From NCBI GenBank assembly GCA_026182355.1, contig JAPFBL010001617.1, positions 4,251,001 to 4,315,000 of the forward strand: a DNA stretch of 64,000 bases, read 5' to 3'. The notes beneath the pieces are model-generated. The model saw nothing but the letters and a program-made list of their open reading frames with translations. It searched no databases and was not told where the DNA came from. Positions 12,701-27,700 of this stretch are shown here, piece by piece. Source of the DNA: Hermatobates lingyangjiaoensis. Lineage: Eukaryota; Arthropoda; Insecta; Hemiptera; Hermatobatidae. Positions within the stretch are counted from its first letter, which is position 1. The number at the start of each line of letters is the position of its first letter. Made by a program: the position numbers and the translations under genes.

Positions 12701-15700
12701 ATTTGATGTTTCCATTCTTTCAATTTCAAAGTGTATTTTTACTTTACTAAAGCAAAGTATAATGATTGTGAAAAAGTTTAATCTCGAGATTTTGACGGAA
12801 TTATATGTTTTGAGGTCCCAAAAGTCGTTTTATTAAGTTTTTTCGATGATGTCTGTGGGTGAGTATGCATCCAAAGTTTGTGGACCTCCTACGGTCCAAA
12901 ATCTTTAATGGATCAAATTGATATTTTACAAAAAAATAGGCCTCATAGTGTAGATAAGCCCTATTGTTTACGAGCAATTATGCATGATGGAAAAGTCACT
13001 TTTTTGGCCAAAAATCTGTTTTTTGACTACATTTTTTTTCTCCTAAACTACTAACTCTATAGTTATGAAATTTTTGCATTATCTTTGAGGTACAGAAACA
13101 ACAAATGAAAAAGAACCTCAGATTTTTAAAACAGAAAATTTTTTTCAATATAGTATAAAAATCGTGACTTATAATTCAATCTGAAAGCTTGTGAAAACAA
13201 TACAAGCCATACCGTTGGACGGATTAAAATGAAACTATACCTAAAAATAGTAGTTCATGTGGAGAATAAGTTAATTTAATACTTTTCAAAATTACATTCA
13301 CTAAAGGGGAGTTGCAGTACATTACACAGTACAGTACATTAACTGTGTTTGGAAAAAAAATTTTGTCGCTAAACAGCTCATTAACCATGAAAATTTGCCC
13401 AAAAATGGAACAAAAAACTAGCAATTTGTAAAAAAAAATTCATGAAATTTCTATGACGTCAAAGAGCAGTAAAGCTATAAAAACTGATTGTTTATCCTAG
13501 GCTAATGGAATATCTGCTATACTTGTCGAGTTTATTGATTTTTTTTTTACATTGTTTACATTGACTTAGAAATTTTTTTGAGTGAATCCACTGAAATAAA
13601 ATTGATGTTTAGAATGTAATGGAAAAAAGTATTTAATTTATTAAATTAAATACTTATATTAGATATAAGAGGAATAATATTTTTTACATGTAAAAAGTCA
13701 CCGCTGATAAACATAAATTTCCGTTGCTTTCCATGGTATGATGAATTCGTCTCGCAAAATGCTCTAATTAATCTACATATTCCATGATTGAACAAAACTT
13801 AATATCAGTTGTGAATTATTCTGTTTATATATCAAAGAATCTTTGGGTAATACTGAAGTGGGAAGACTCATTCCTCAAGAACGAGGAGTTATATTTGTTG
13901 ACAAACATCCATTTTTTTAACTGTTCTAGTCTAATAGTTCATATTTATTATTTTTATAAATTTGAAGCTTCCAGTTATAAAAGTTTTAAATTGTACTGAA
14001 TAGTCGGTTTTGACTTTGATTTGAGGTTGTAAAACTGGCTGATTACTAATATATTTTTTCTCAATATACATTCACAGTAACCTTATAACAATATAGTGCA
14101 AGTAGGAAAAAGATAACACTCGCTCAGAGTAAATTGAATATTTGACAAAGGCAAAGAAAGGTGATTCTTATGAAATACTAGCTGATCTACCCGGCTTTAC
14201 CTGGGAAACAATTTAATTCCAACTCTAATAATAAGTTACATATAACGAAAACAATTTAAATTTTCTATAGTTCCGTTACACTTAACTTTTTTGAGTTAAA
14301 CGAAATTAATACAGAATTAAAATTATAGATTATGCAAAAAAGATATAATTTAACACTGATTATAAATTGCACACATTGTCTAATACAATTGGTAGTTGAT
14401 AGATTAGATTAAACATATAATAAAAAGAATATTTTTTGCCGAACAATACATCAAGAAATGTTGAAAGAAGTCTAAGCTCTTTCCAAAAAAAAGTGAAAAC
14501 AATTTAACATATTAATTCTTAATTTAATATGTTAAATATTGAAGACATATTTAACAGATTTGTCTTATCTGTTAAATATAATGATACGAATTTTAAACCC
14601 ACAAATCGTTTCAATTAGGAGCCAGTTAGTTGAAGAGGCTAAGCCATATCACATTACATTTCATTCAATAATTTCAATTTGAAGGCATCACACAGTTTTA
14701 AATGTTTAATTAAAATTATATCAGTAAACAAAATTATCTCTTAAAAGTTTGAATAACAATATTATTATGAAATATTATTTGTTTATGAAGAAGCATTGTA
14801 TTGAAAAGTGTCAATTGAGTTCTAAATGTTAAATTCTAAATATATTTTTCATGATGTAATGTTAAGAACTGTATTTATACACACAAATACATTCAGTGAT
14901 TAAGTTTTATATGTGTACATTTTGATTTGAATATTTCTCCATCCATTTTTTATGCTGTATATATTCCCTTATAAGTTTTACTGATTTAGACATTCATAAA
15001 CGTCTTCTAGTTAGATACCATCGATGTATATAATAACTTATCATTTTGCCTATATGGAGTAGGGCCGGATACTTATTACTAATAATTAAATATTTTAAAC
15101 AAACGAATTAATCAATCAGAAATAAATAAAGAAGCCTTACATCCATTAAACTTAAACTAAATACTTCAACTATTCTTTTAAGATTAGAATTAATGGTTCA
15201 AATACTATCATTATTATTCGTAATACTATCATGCATAATTAAAGTTAATAAATTATATTTAACGCATAACTTCCTTTAATGCTTAAAGCAAGTTAAATCA
15301 ATTATATATGAAAAGCTAATGGTAAACTATTGATAATAACTAAAGCTTTGTTAATTATAAGCTAAACCCATATAAAATTACAATAATTGTCTTTCATTTC
15401 AATCTGAAAACAATATAAAATTTCTGGTACCTAGTTATTTCAAATTGAACAAAGCATGAAGAAATATTATAAGTTTGTTATTCATAAAGAATAGCCTACC
15501 TGCGGCCGCCATGACCAATTAAAGTCAAAATGTAAACAAACAGGTATAAAGGTTTGTTTGTTTGTAAACAAACAAACCTTATCTATTATAATATTTTTGG
15601 GATATTACCTGAACCACAACTCTGATTTTTAAAAAAAATTACATAAACCTTCCCGGGGATATACCTAATAATTTCCTAAGTTTTCTCGACGATTGGATGT

Positions 15701-18700
15701 ATGGTTTTTGAATCTATCATGTACAAACAGACATACATTGATTTTTATATATATAGACTAGCCGACCCTGGGAACTTCGTACCGCCAACTGTTAGTGAAG
15801 GTCGTGTTACCTTTAGCTTTTTTAACATATTTGTCATGTACATTTATACTTAGTACGAATTATTAAGTATATTTTAGTTAAATAATATTTTTTGTCTAAA
15901 ATATCTGGGAAGGATACATAAAAAACATCAGATAATTGAATCCATGATTAAACTATTAGAATATTGATAGTGAACGTTATCTTACCTGTTTATTACTTTG
16001 CGATATAAAAAATATTCTGCCAATATATTGTTTATGGTAGTGCTTGTAAATATACAATTTTTTTGTTTTCCTATCTGGTGCAAAGCACTCTGTGCTTTGT
16101 TAATGGTCATTGTAGAGCCTAGTCGTATAGGGAACTGTAGACGTTTGAATTCAAATAGAGTATCCGTTTGATTTATCATAGGAATGCGTGGTAGTTCCCC
16201 TTGGTGTTTTCCACTTAAAATGGTTGGCTCAATTATGTTATTATTTCTTTACTGATAGACTCGTCCCATTGCATAGACGTCTTTATATTTCGCAGAAGGA
16301 TGATGGAACTTACTTTTTGTTTGATTAGTCAAACACTTGTTCGACAACTATCCATCACACAGGGGAATGCATCTGAAAATATATGTGTGATTGGGGTTAA
16401 TTTTTTACATTTAACAATTTTATTGTTCTAACATATCATCTTACCTCATTAGAACATTTCAATTTTTTTTTTAAGTAAACCTCTAAATAACATTCACTCA
16501 AAAACTGTCCAAGTCAATGTAAATAATGTAAATAAATGAAAACAAACCTAACTAGTAGGGCAGATGATTCATTATTCCAAAACAAAATTTCAGTTTTTAT
16601 AATTTGTTCGGGAGCACCTAGAACTCCAAATCTAATTTTAAAAAAAACTTACATAAACCTTCCCGGGGATATCCTTAATAATTTCCCAAATTTTCACGAC
16701 GATGAGATTTATGGTTTTTGAATCTATGGAGTAAAGACAGACACACATTATATAGACTAGGAAGCCAAAAAATTCCCAGTATAATAATTCTATAAAAACC
16801 AAAAATGTAAAATATAATTCAAATTTGAAAACATTCTTCGAAGAATAATAACTGTAATAATTCTATTCATTCTAAATTAAAAATTCTAAAACGAATTTTT
16901 TCTTAGATATTTCTGACATTTTTCAGATAAAATAGGAATATTATCAAATTTTAAATAGGAAAATTTGTCTTAAATATTCAAGTAGAAGGAGGTTAGATAA
17001 ACTATGTACGAGATGCACAGGCTATTGGAACAAAAGAGGATGTTCTCCTGTAAGAGATTATTTCATAACAGGAAATCTACTCTTTGACTTTTCAAAAATG
17101 TTATTACTGCTGTAGTTATACTAATGATATTATATATCTCAGTGGTCTAATATACAAAAATATGCTACGTACATATTGATAAGTGGATCAATCACTATCT
17201 GTACTACCTCGAGGGATGAAACACTATTACGCCACTCAACATAGAAAATGTCACAATAATTCATCTCTCTCTCTAGTAACCTGCTAGATACCATAATTGA
17301 ACCACTATCAACTCAGTCATTCATATGCACATATTTTAAGATATTGCAATATTAACAGAACACACCCTCATCTTCAAGGACACCATATTCAATATAAATT
17401 TAAATTAACAAACACAACTAAGAAAAATGTGGAGTGCCCTACACTCAACTTCACTATAAGTAAACAATATACTTCTTGGGAATATAATGTATGATATTCC
17501 ATTTAGGTATAATACAATGTCTAAATGGGAGATATTTATTAGTCTTCATTTCTGGAGGTAGTAGAGATAGTGATTGATCCACTTATCAATATATATGCTA
17601 ATTTTTGTATATCCCACCACTGATGCATATAATATCATTAGTATGACCACAGATGTAACAACATTTTTGAAAAGCCAAAGTGTACATTTCGTATTACAAG
17701 ATAATATCATACAGGAGAACCTAGAACTCGTTCCAATAGCCAGTAGATCTTTTACATGGTTTAACTGACCTCCTTCTACATTGAATATTGAAGACAAATT
17801 TTCCCATTTAAAACTTGAAAATATTCCTATTTTGTCTGAAAAATGTCAGAAACATCTAAGAAAAAATATCATTTTAAGATAATTTTTAATTTAATATGTA
17901 GAATAATTCCATTCATTTTTCTTCAAAGAATGTATTCAATTTTGAATTATGTTTTACATTTGTGGTCTTTTATGTAATTATATTCCGAGTTTCATGACTT
18001 CCTGGAATTTAATAAAAACCACTTGTCTTTCCCTTTGTCAAGAATCATATATACCAATTTTCTCTGATGGAGTGTTCTCTTTTTCCTGCTTGCTGTACTC
18101 TGTTATAAGTTTGCTGTGAAAGTATATTGAGAAAAAATATATTAATAATTAACCAGTTTTACATATTCGAATCAAAGTCAAAGCCGGCTATGCAGTATAA
18201 TATAAAACCTTTGAAAATAATAGTTATAAACTACTACACTACAATAGTGAAAAAACGGATATTTGTCAACAAGCATAACTCCTCTTTCTTGTGAAAAGAG
18301 TCCATTCCTCACTCTTCAATATTATTTAAAGGTAGTATGATTGATAAACACAAAAAAATTATTCTGATATTGTTTTGTTCAAGGGTGCAATATATAGATT
18401 AATTAGAGCTTTTTGTGGGACAAATTCATCATACCATGGAAAGCAACGGAAATTTATGTTTATTGGCGGCGACTTTTTTACATGTAAAAAATATTATTCC
18501 TCTTATATCTCATATAAGTATTTAATTTAATAAGTTAAATACTTTTTCCCATTAGACTTCTAAACATCAATTTTATTTCAGTGGATTCACTCAAAAAATT
18601 TCTAAGTCAATGTAAACAATGTAAAAAAATATCAATAAATTCGACAAGTATAGCAGCTATTCCATTAGTCTAGGATAAACAATCAGTTTTTATAGCTTTA

Positions 18701-21700
18701 CTGATCTTTGCCGTCATTAAAATTTCATGAGTTTATTTTTATAAATTGCTAATATTTTGTTCTATTTTTTGTCAACTTTTCATGGTTTTTTAATGAGCCG
18801 TTTATCGTCTAAAAAAAATTTCTGAAAATAGAAACTGTACTGTAACTCCCCTTTAGTGAATGTAAGTTTGAAAAAAAGTTTTCTCAACCCATAATCCACA
18901 GAATGTTCTATTGTTAGGTATAGTTTCCTTTTGATCCGTCAACCTGTGTGGCTTGTATCGCTCTCATCAGCTTTCAGATTGAATATAAGTCAATATTTTT
19001 ACATTTTATGAAAAAAAAAAATATTTCCTGATGTTTTGAAAATCTGAATATATTTTCCGTTTATCATACCTATAATTTGAAAGATAATACCAAAATTTCA
19101 AAACTCTAGAATTAGTAGTTGAGGAAAAAAAATGTCTAAAAACAGGTTGTTGGCAAAAAAATTGACTGTCCTATCATGCATAATTACTCCCAAACAATAG
19201 GGCTCTACACTATGACCCATTTTTGTGTAAAATATCAACTTGATCCATCAAAAATTCTGAACTGTAGCGTGGTAACAGACTTTGGGTACATACTCACGCA
19301 CCCAACCACCCACCAAGACACACACAGATATAATCGAAGAAACTTCATAACACGACTTCAGGGGCCGCAAAACATGTAATTCCATCAAAATCTTGAGATC
19401 AAATTTTTTCACGATCACTATATTTTACTTATAATAAAGTAAAAATTAACTCTTTTAAAGCAGTGTTTGTATTTAAGCTTATAGTAATGAATTATTTATT
19501 ATTATTATTTGTTCATTCAGGAAGAGAGGCATTGGAAGTTTGTGAAATCTTCAAGCAAGAAAAGGAAAGGATGAAACAACGAAATGAGTTGTTAGAATCC
19601 GATATAAAAAAAATTAAACTGACTCAATGGTGTACAACTTGCTTGAAAGAAGCGAGATATCAGTGTTGTTGGGGCACATATTACTGCAGTTCTATTTGTC
19701 AGGTTTGAAACTCAAGCTAGACAGTGAAGTTCTATTTTGTTATTAGTATAGAAGGCTTATAACATGTATGTGTTCATATTGATATAGCTTCTCGAAAATA
19801 TATTCATATTTTTATTGTTCAAAGATTGGTTTCTTGAGATTTTTTGGTCTAAAGAAATTACACTCCTGTTTACAAGCCAACGTTTCGCCAAACATTTTTT
19901 GGCATTTTCAGGGATAAAAACAATTTATTAACGACATAAGTAGTGAAAATAAGTATATCCACGGAATATCAACCAACAGAAAAAAACACAAAAAACCAAA
20001 ATACAGTAATTTTGTGGTCCTTTTGCGGTTTTCTTTTTACTGTATTTTGTGTGTTATGGTTTAATTTTTTTTCTGTTGTTTGATGTATTTCTTTTCACTA
20101 CTTGTGTTGTTAATAAATTGTTTTTAGCCTTGAAAATGCCAAACAATTTTTGGTGAATCGTTGGCATATAAACATGTGTGTAATTTCTTTAGACCAAAAA
20201 TCCTTAAGAACCCAATCTTTTGTGTTCCACAACCCAAACTCAGCTCCATAAGACATATTAAGTTGAAACTTTTACAGTAGATTTGTGTATGTCTAACTTA
20301 AAATATAGGCTCTGAATTGATTGGAAATTCAACGTAGAAGTGAAGTTATCGACGTTTAAAGGAAAAACGTTTGTCACAAGTAAACTCAGCCACCATGAGA
20401 CATAGCAAGTTAAAACTTTGACAGTAGATTTGAGTATCTCTAACTTAAGATATAGGCTCTAAATAGATTGATGATTCAGTGCAAAAGCGAAGTTATGGGG
20501 CTTTAAGCTGTATTTTGCTAACTGCACAGTGAAGTTTGTTTTGAAAATACACAGGTGTGGGACGCAAGTAGGTATTGTTAGTTGATTTTAATTTCATTGG
20601 AGCATATGAATATACTGCGTATTTAACATAATTGAGAAGGTGTTTTCCAGAGTGCAATTCTCAATCCTTAATATGAACAGGCAGGAAAATCAATAATCAA
20701 GTTCTTACGCTATATCATACCGAGGAAAGAACTTACAAGTCAGTAAAGAGAGTCTTGACTCTGAATTTATTTCTCCTGGACTGCCTGCTCATGAGTAAAA
20801 ACTTCAAATAGGAGCACCAATCATGCTGCAATTTAGTAGCAGTAACAAATTTAATGCTACGAAACGTGAGTGCCCGAAAACTGTGCAACGGGACATGAAT
20901 CTGACTTCGTGCTCTGCACAGATATTCCATAGAGGCGGACATCATAACTGGGTATGGTATTGGGGAGTCTGTGTGTATACCACCTATACCATTGATTCCT
21001 AGCCACTATTTGTTTCCGCTGAAACGATTGCAAAGTCCCATCAGAGTTTATTTCGCAATGACGTTAACTAAGTCGCAAGGGGAAACTTTATCTAACGGAG
21101 GAATTCAAGTTAGCGAGACCAAGTTTTTCCAAGTAAACTGTAGTTTACTTGCTCAAGATTCAGAGGTTCCAACTGTTTGTTCTTCCATGAACCTGGAGGA
21201 CAGACAGCTAATGTGGTTTATACAGAGCCATTTGCTTAACACTGTACTAATAATGATATTTCCTATTATTCTATAATTTCCAATTATAGTATTAGTATAA
21301 TACTATAATTGGTATGGTATTTTGGAATACCAAGTATAATAGAATTTTTGATTCCATCAAAGAGGGGTACGTTTGCTAGTGAGCAAATATAATTACGGTT
21401 AAATAATGCTGGATTTTGAGTTTAGATGGGTTATATCAGTTTGCTTTTATGATATAAAGCAGGCATGGGCAACCTGCGGCCCGCGACGTGTTGAAATGCG
21501 GCCCGCGGAGCCTTTTAGGTTTCTTTAAAAAAAAAAAAAAAACAAACAACTCAAATTAGTAAATGCCCAGCCTTCGTCTTCAAAATTCCTTTCTCAGTCG
21601 AAGGTTATCCCAAGGGGGATTATCGGGCCTGGAAAATCAATTTAACCGCGGAAATCCCACTGAGAAAAGGTATTTATCTTACCCCCCTTTTAACCAGAAT

Positions 21701-24700
21701 CTTAATCCTAGTTAATAGTCTGTCGGTCAGTTTGGAGATTTACTGGGGATTAGTCCGTATGCTTTCACTTTTTGTCTTGTGTTTCCATATAAAAGGGAGC
21801 AAATCATTATTGTCATTCATTCCATTTCTATCAACCCATGAAGAGCATAGTTCTCCTTGTATCCACACAGCCAAGAATACATTTTTTTGAAATATTTGAA
21901 CCCCAAGTATGTCGAAGAAAAGAAAGGTAATTGATGAAGGTCGTGTGTTTCAAGATAAGTGGACGATAGACTATTTTTTTGTGATATGGAAAGAGAAACC
22001 AGTGTGCCTCGTTTGTTCAGATGTAATTAGTGTATTGAAGGAGTATAATTTGAAAAGACATTACTTGACAAAACATCCTTCATATCACAATCTTACTGGT
22101 CGACCAAGAGAAGAAAAAGTTGAAAAACTGAGAAAAGCCTTGATAGGACAGAAAACGTTTTTTGTTAAGAAACAGAATAAGAATAATGATATTGTGCAAG
22201 CCAGTTACATTGTTGCAGAAAAAATTGCTAAGTATTCGAAAACCTACAGTGATGGAGAATTTATAAAAGAATGTTTGCTTGCTGTATCTGAAATCGTGTG
22301 TCCAGAAAAAAAGAAAGACTTTGAAAATATCAGTTTATCTCGAAGAACTGTGACAAGGCGCATTGAAGAATTGAGATCTGATATAGAATCAAGTTTAATG
22401 AAGTTATGCTTGGAATTCGAATCTTTTTCTTTAGCCATAGACGAGAGTACTGATGTAACTGATATAGCTCAGCTTGCAGTTTTGTGTGTGGTGTTGATTC
22501 TGATCTTAATGTTACAGAAGAAATGCTTGGATTGAAATCAATGAAAGGAACCACAACAAGCGATGATATTTTTCATGAAGTGAAAAATTTAATGAAAAAA
22601 TTCATTCTTTCAATTGACAAACTTCATAGTTTGGCAACTGATGGTGCACCTTCCATGGTCAAAATGAAAGCAGAGATTTCGATGCACAGGGAATCCAGCA
22701 GCTTTATTGCATTTCACTGTATGATCCATCAACAGAATTTATGTGCAAAGTCTGTGAAATTTTCAAATATCATGTCCACTGTTGTGTCATGTGTCAACTT
22801 CATAAAATCCAGGGCCCTAAATCATCGACAATTGAAAGAATTCTTAGACGATATGGATGCAGAGTATGGTAACCTTGCCTTCCATTGTGAAGTACGATGG
22901 ATAAGTAAGGTTAAAATGTTGAAGCAATTTTATGAGCTCTGGGAAGAAATTTTTGTATTCATGGAAATGAAAGGAAAGTCTGTTTCGGAACTTAAAAATG
23001 AAGACTGGGTCCGTGATTTAGGTTTCCTTGTGGACCTTACATCCCATCTAAATGAATTAAATTTGAAATTGCAGGGCAAGGGTCAACTTGTTCATGATAT
23101 GTATAAACATATCAAAGTGTTTCAAACTAAACTTCAGCTATGGGAGAGACAACTAAGAAATGGAAATGTTTTCCACTTTCCGACATTGGCACAGCATAGA
23201 CAAGCAGATTTCTCTCCCTTGCAAATGAGCTCCAGTCACTGAAGATGACATTTTCTGACAGATGCCAAGATTTTAATCACCAAGATTTTTATTTCAAAAT
23301 GCTTTCTTCACCATTTGAAGTAGATGTTGAATCTGTTCCTGAAAATTTGCAGATGGAATTACTTGAGCTACAAGGAGATAACAATCTTCATCAAAGATTC
23401 AAAGAGACATCTCTACTGGAGTTTTATAAGCTGTTGCCGAGGGAAGAGTATCCGCAGATACTGAAACAAGCAAGAAATTATATTTCTATTTTCAGAAGTA
23501 CCTATTTATGTGAACAGTTATTTTCTAGAATGAAACATGTCAAATCGAAAACTAAATCAAGACTTACTAATGAACATTTGCAGCTTAGTTTAAGAGTTGC
23601 AACATCTGAAATCCTACCTGATATTGAAAATCTGGTGAAGAATGTGAATGTACAGAAATCTCATTAATACAGATGTTCAGCAATAATATGTTCTTTAATA
23701 AAATATCAAAGAAATTTTCATGTTTCTTTTTTTTACATCAACATTTCAAATAATATTTATTTATACTAGTATTATTTTTATCAATAGGAAATAATAAATG
23801 TCATTTGAACATTTATAAAGAAATAAAGAAAGTAAAATAATGGAAAGAAAAAGAAAATCAGGCCTGCGACAGTAAAACAAATAAAAACAAAGTGAAAAAA
23901 AAAGTATGTTTGGAAAAGTAATATTTCTTGCATATGTGTATCATCATGCGGCCCTCGCCCACTCGAAAATAGTAAAGTGCGGCCCGCAGGTGACAAACAG
24001 TTGCCCATGCCTGATATAAAGTATATTGATTATTTATATGTATTGTTCCTTTAGGGTCCTTGTTGATCAGAATTGTTCAACTAAACCGTTTTTGTGCACC
24101 AAGAATAAGAGATGTAGTAGGGTTCATGAAAATGGATTCAGAACTATTTACAAAAAGTGTTTCAATTTTCCCTTCCTTTTACAAACTGATGTAAATGTGA
24201 TATGTTTTTGTTATGTTATATATATTGTATTAATGAGGTAGTAAAATAATGTAATTATAAGAAAAACACACCACTAATATCTTTAAAAATGGTTCCCAAG
24301 TCTGTAACATAACTCCGTAAAAAACATTAGATTCTAATGTAAATAAGTATTTAAATACTATTGGAAATGTAATTTACCTATGTAAGACGAGCACCTTGTC
24401 TACCTAGCAGACAATTGCTGAACGATCGGACGGACTAGGCCAGCACCACCCTGGTACCATACATTCTATCCACTGGAGTATGCAATCAGAAACTGGTCTT
24501 TTCTTTGCATTTAGTATACATTTTTTTATTATTATTTGAGGGTGACTGTAGCACTTCGTCTTAAAAAAAAAAACCATTGTACTTCTCCCCCCCCCCTCAC
24601 CCCTTCAGTACTAAAGTACCCCAGTAGTTAGCTTCAACGCCTCCAAGAAGCTCATCACTATGCTGGGTCCAGCGGTAATAGTTTTTCTATGGTTTGTTGA

Positions 24701-27700
24701 GTGTTCCAAACCACCTACTTCTGTACAGCAAAGTTGCCTGGCACTCAACCAGCAGGTGCAACGGTGTTTCTCCTCATCTTTGCAGAGTCTGCACAAACCA
24801 TCATTGATAATGCCCATTCAGGTTCCCTACGTTTCGGGAAAAAGTGACTTCCTTTCTCCTTCTTCGGAACAGTCTTCTTTGGGTCCTTAGGTGCACATGT
24901 GGGATGTTGGCTCCCACTAGTTAGCGCGTTTTGACCCTCTGCACTTCCGGAGGATGGTCTCCGGACTTATTTCTCCTTAGTATCATATAGGGGAAAATAT
25001 CTGAAGCTCTGTCGGTGGTATTTTGTCCGCTCAGGCAGAGCACCGCATACCGGAGTAAGGCTATTTACTCAAGGGGGTCGCCTGGTACCCTTGAGGCTCC
25101 GTTCGTAATACAGTAATCCCTGTGTCATCCATCCTTCGGCACGGATCGCATAACGCCTTGGATTGGGGCTGGGATAAGAGAAGAGGATTTGGGAAGTTGG
25201 AAGGATTGTGAAACGAAGGCGGTCAGGCCCAGCCCCTGGCCACCTTCTCCTCCCCTTTCTTTTGTGCCTGCATATAGCGGGTTTACAGGGTAGACTCGAG
25301 AAGGCCGAAAGTCGGAGTTGAGTGCTAGAGGCTGTTAGAGGCGCATAATCACTCCATTACTACCCGATCCAGTATACATTAATATGGTGTCTGTAGATGA
25401 GAGGTTAAACTGTACATACGTATAAGTTATTTTATGTTTATTTTTTTAGGTTTAAAAACGTCACTATTTCTAAAATCGGTAACTGTGTATCTAAATATCC
25501 TATTTCAAAATATGTCTATTTGTCTTAGGTCAAAAACTGGAACAATCACTTTGAGACATGCAGACAACGTAATCTGTCAAAAGAAGACACTGGAATACCA
25601 GTCGAAGCGAATATTGGTCCTCATAGTAATTCTCTAAACATGGTAAATGAAACTACGTGTATTTCTACCAAGATGACTAGGAAGTTTATTGCTCTACCAA
25701 TAATGAACGTATGATTTTTGCACGTTGGATTCGTGTATTTACTTCCATAAGTTTCTAATAAAGAAGTAAATCCTATACCAGGGGATATGGATTTAATTTA
25801 TTAGGCTTCCTTATTTTCGTCAAATATCAAATTGGTTACAATGATTAGATGTTGCAATTAAGGTAAAACGTTTTGAAAGTTCCAATATGGAAATTTATTT
25901 ATTTAAAAAAAAATGGGTAAATGGGTAAACCAAGAATAATTATGTTGTATAATTATGTATACAACCAGCTTTCAAATTGGTTGTATACATCAAGCGGTTT
26001 TTTTTTGCTATACAAATACAAACTTCCTTCCTAGTTCACATAAATTGCTTAGTATGATTGACCGATTTTTTTAGATCCTGTCGTTATTCAAGAACAAAGA
26101 CAACATTAGGATGGGTTTGGTTACAGCGGCAGTCCCATAAAGGGAACACACATAGGCTGAGCATTTGCCCTTTGTGATACCACAAAAGGAAGATTGATTC
26201 TACATTGGGGGTCCTAAATTTTGCCTAGTTCAAGTGTATTTACAGTAGGGATCTTTGAAGAATAACTGGCATCGTACAGGCACGGTACCGACGGCTTAAC
26301 GTCCTCTCCGAGGGACGATGTGCTCAGATTTATTCACCTCCCACATGAATAATTTGAGGGCCAGGTGGGTATCGAACCCTGGACCTACCAGTTCGGAGGT
26401 AACCTGGCCCCCCTAAAGATAGTATTACTAGAAGTTGATATGTTGTTGCTAATTTGTGTTCAATATGTTGTAATTAGTTATTAACAATTATTTATTTTAT
26501 TTATTCTTTTTAGTATTGCTGTACAGTTTGTTACTTTTTAAATTTTAATACTTCACTCAATTGTCTATATTTATTTATTTGGTATTTTTATTTAATTATT
26601 CCTTTATAAAATTCTTGTCTTTTTTTCAGTGGGATTATAGTTTCAGATAAAATATCTGATTGGTTATTAACCAATCTTTTCTTTATTCTCGTCTATAAAC
26701 TTTAACTCTATGAATGTACTTCCTTCTTTAATAGTCAGCCTTTAATCTTTCTGTCCCGTTTGTAATAGTTTTATGTAAATTCCATACTGACTGGTTCATT
26801 ATGTTAAATGGCTGAAGATTATGATGGCTGAGTTTGGTCATATGTATTACTTATATATAACTTCAGTATGTTTTTTTTTTAATATTTATCTCAGTGTTCT
26901 TCCTTTTTATACTGTATATGTTTTTTTTTTCAAAAAGTTAATATGCTACAAAGAGATTGATATTTAAACGGATTATGGGGATGTTTAAGATTAAACAGTG
27001 TCTAGTACAGTGTCTACATGTACACTATAAGCATCTACTATTCATCCACGTACCTAGTTTCTATACCCCTACTATCACCCATACTTTTTTAGGGTATGGA
27101 ACTCAGAAGATCATATGAAAAAACTGTTACCGATGCTGGAGCAGTTACTGTTGGAAACCCATTGTTTGGACATGTTCAGCCGAATTCATCATCTACTCAG
27201 CTGACTGTCTCTTCTTCTATTTCTTCTCCTCCTCCTCCTACTTCTTCTGGGTAGTTATTTTCTCATTCAAATTATATATTTAATACCATGCATTCTCTTT
27301 CATTTGAAGAAGGAGTTAAATACAATGAAAACAGTTTTATATAGATCATTAAAGTGAAATTGCTAAGTAAAAAAAAAAACAAAACATATTGGATTAATCC
27401 CAAATAGTAACTGGTTCCACAAATATAGAGGAAAAAACAAGTACTTATCTTCTATTTAATACAGTATCCTATTTAATAAAAAGTAGATGTATTATGATAC
27501 GTGTCTTAGGTACACAATACAATTTAAAACACTTACATTATATGTTGTAATTCAAACATAACGGCCTTCATCCTCCACCACCCCTTGATCTTACTCTATT
27601 CATGTATTATATTTTTATTCCTTTTTCCTCATACTATTTTTAAACTAATTATAACTGTCCGATTTTGTTTCAGAAATGGAAGAAATTTAGCGATCAGCAA

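Larger units (their letters stand above)
12736..19445. mobile_element. Foldback element: two inverted family A units, 6.7 kb (copy 3)
   Basis: The left arm starts TTTTTACTTTACTAAAG. The right arm ends with its inverted counterpart ATAATAAAGTAAAAA. Long stretches of 12740-14177 plus 16757-17230 are reverse complements of about 17510-19445, giving arms near 1.9 kb around a centre of roughly 280 bp. Two Helitrons occupy 14178-16756 of the left arm. No transposase frame is visible. It lies wholly in one ZMYND11 intron. The target-site duplication is unclear. Confidence 0.78.

Noticed and set aside
21909..22535. Domesticated host gene of GTF2IRD2 type
   Set aside because: It sits inside intact transposon ends with a target duplication and is frameshifted twice.
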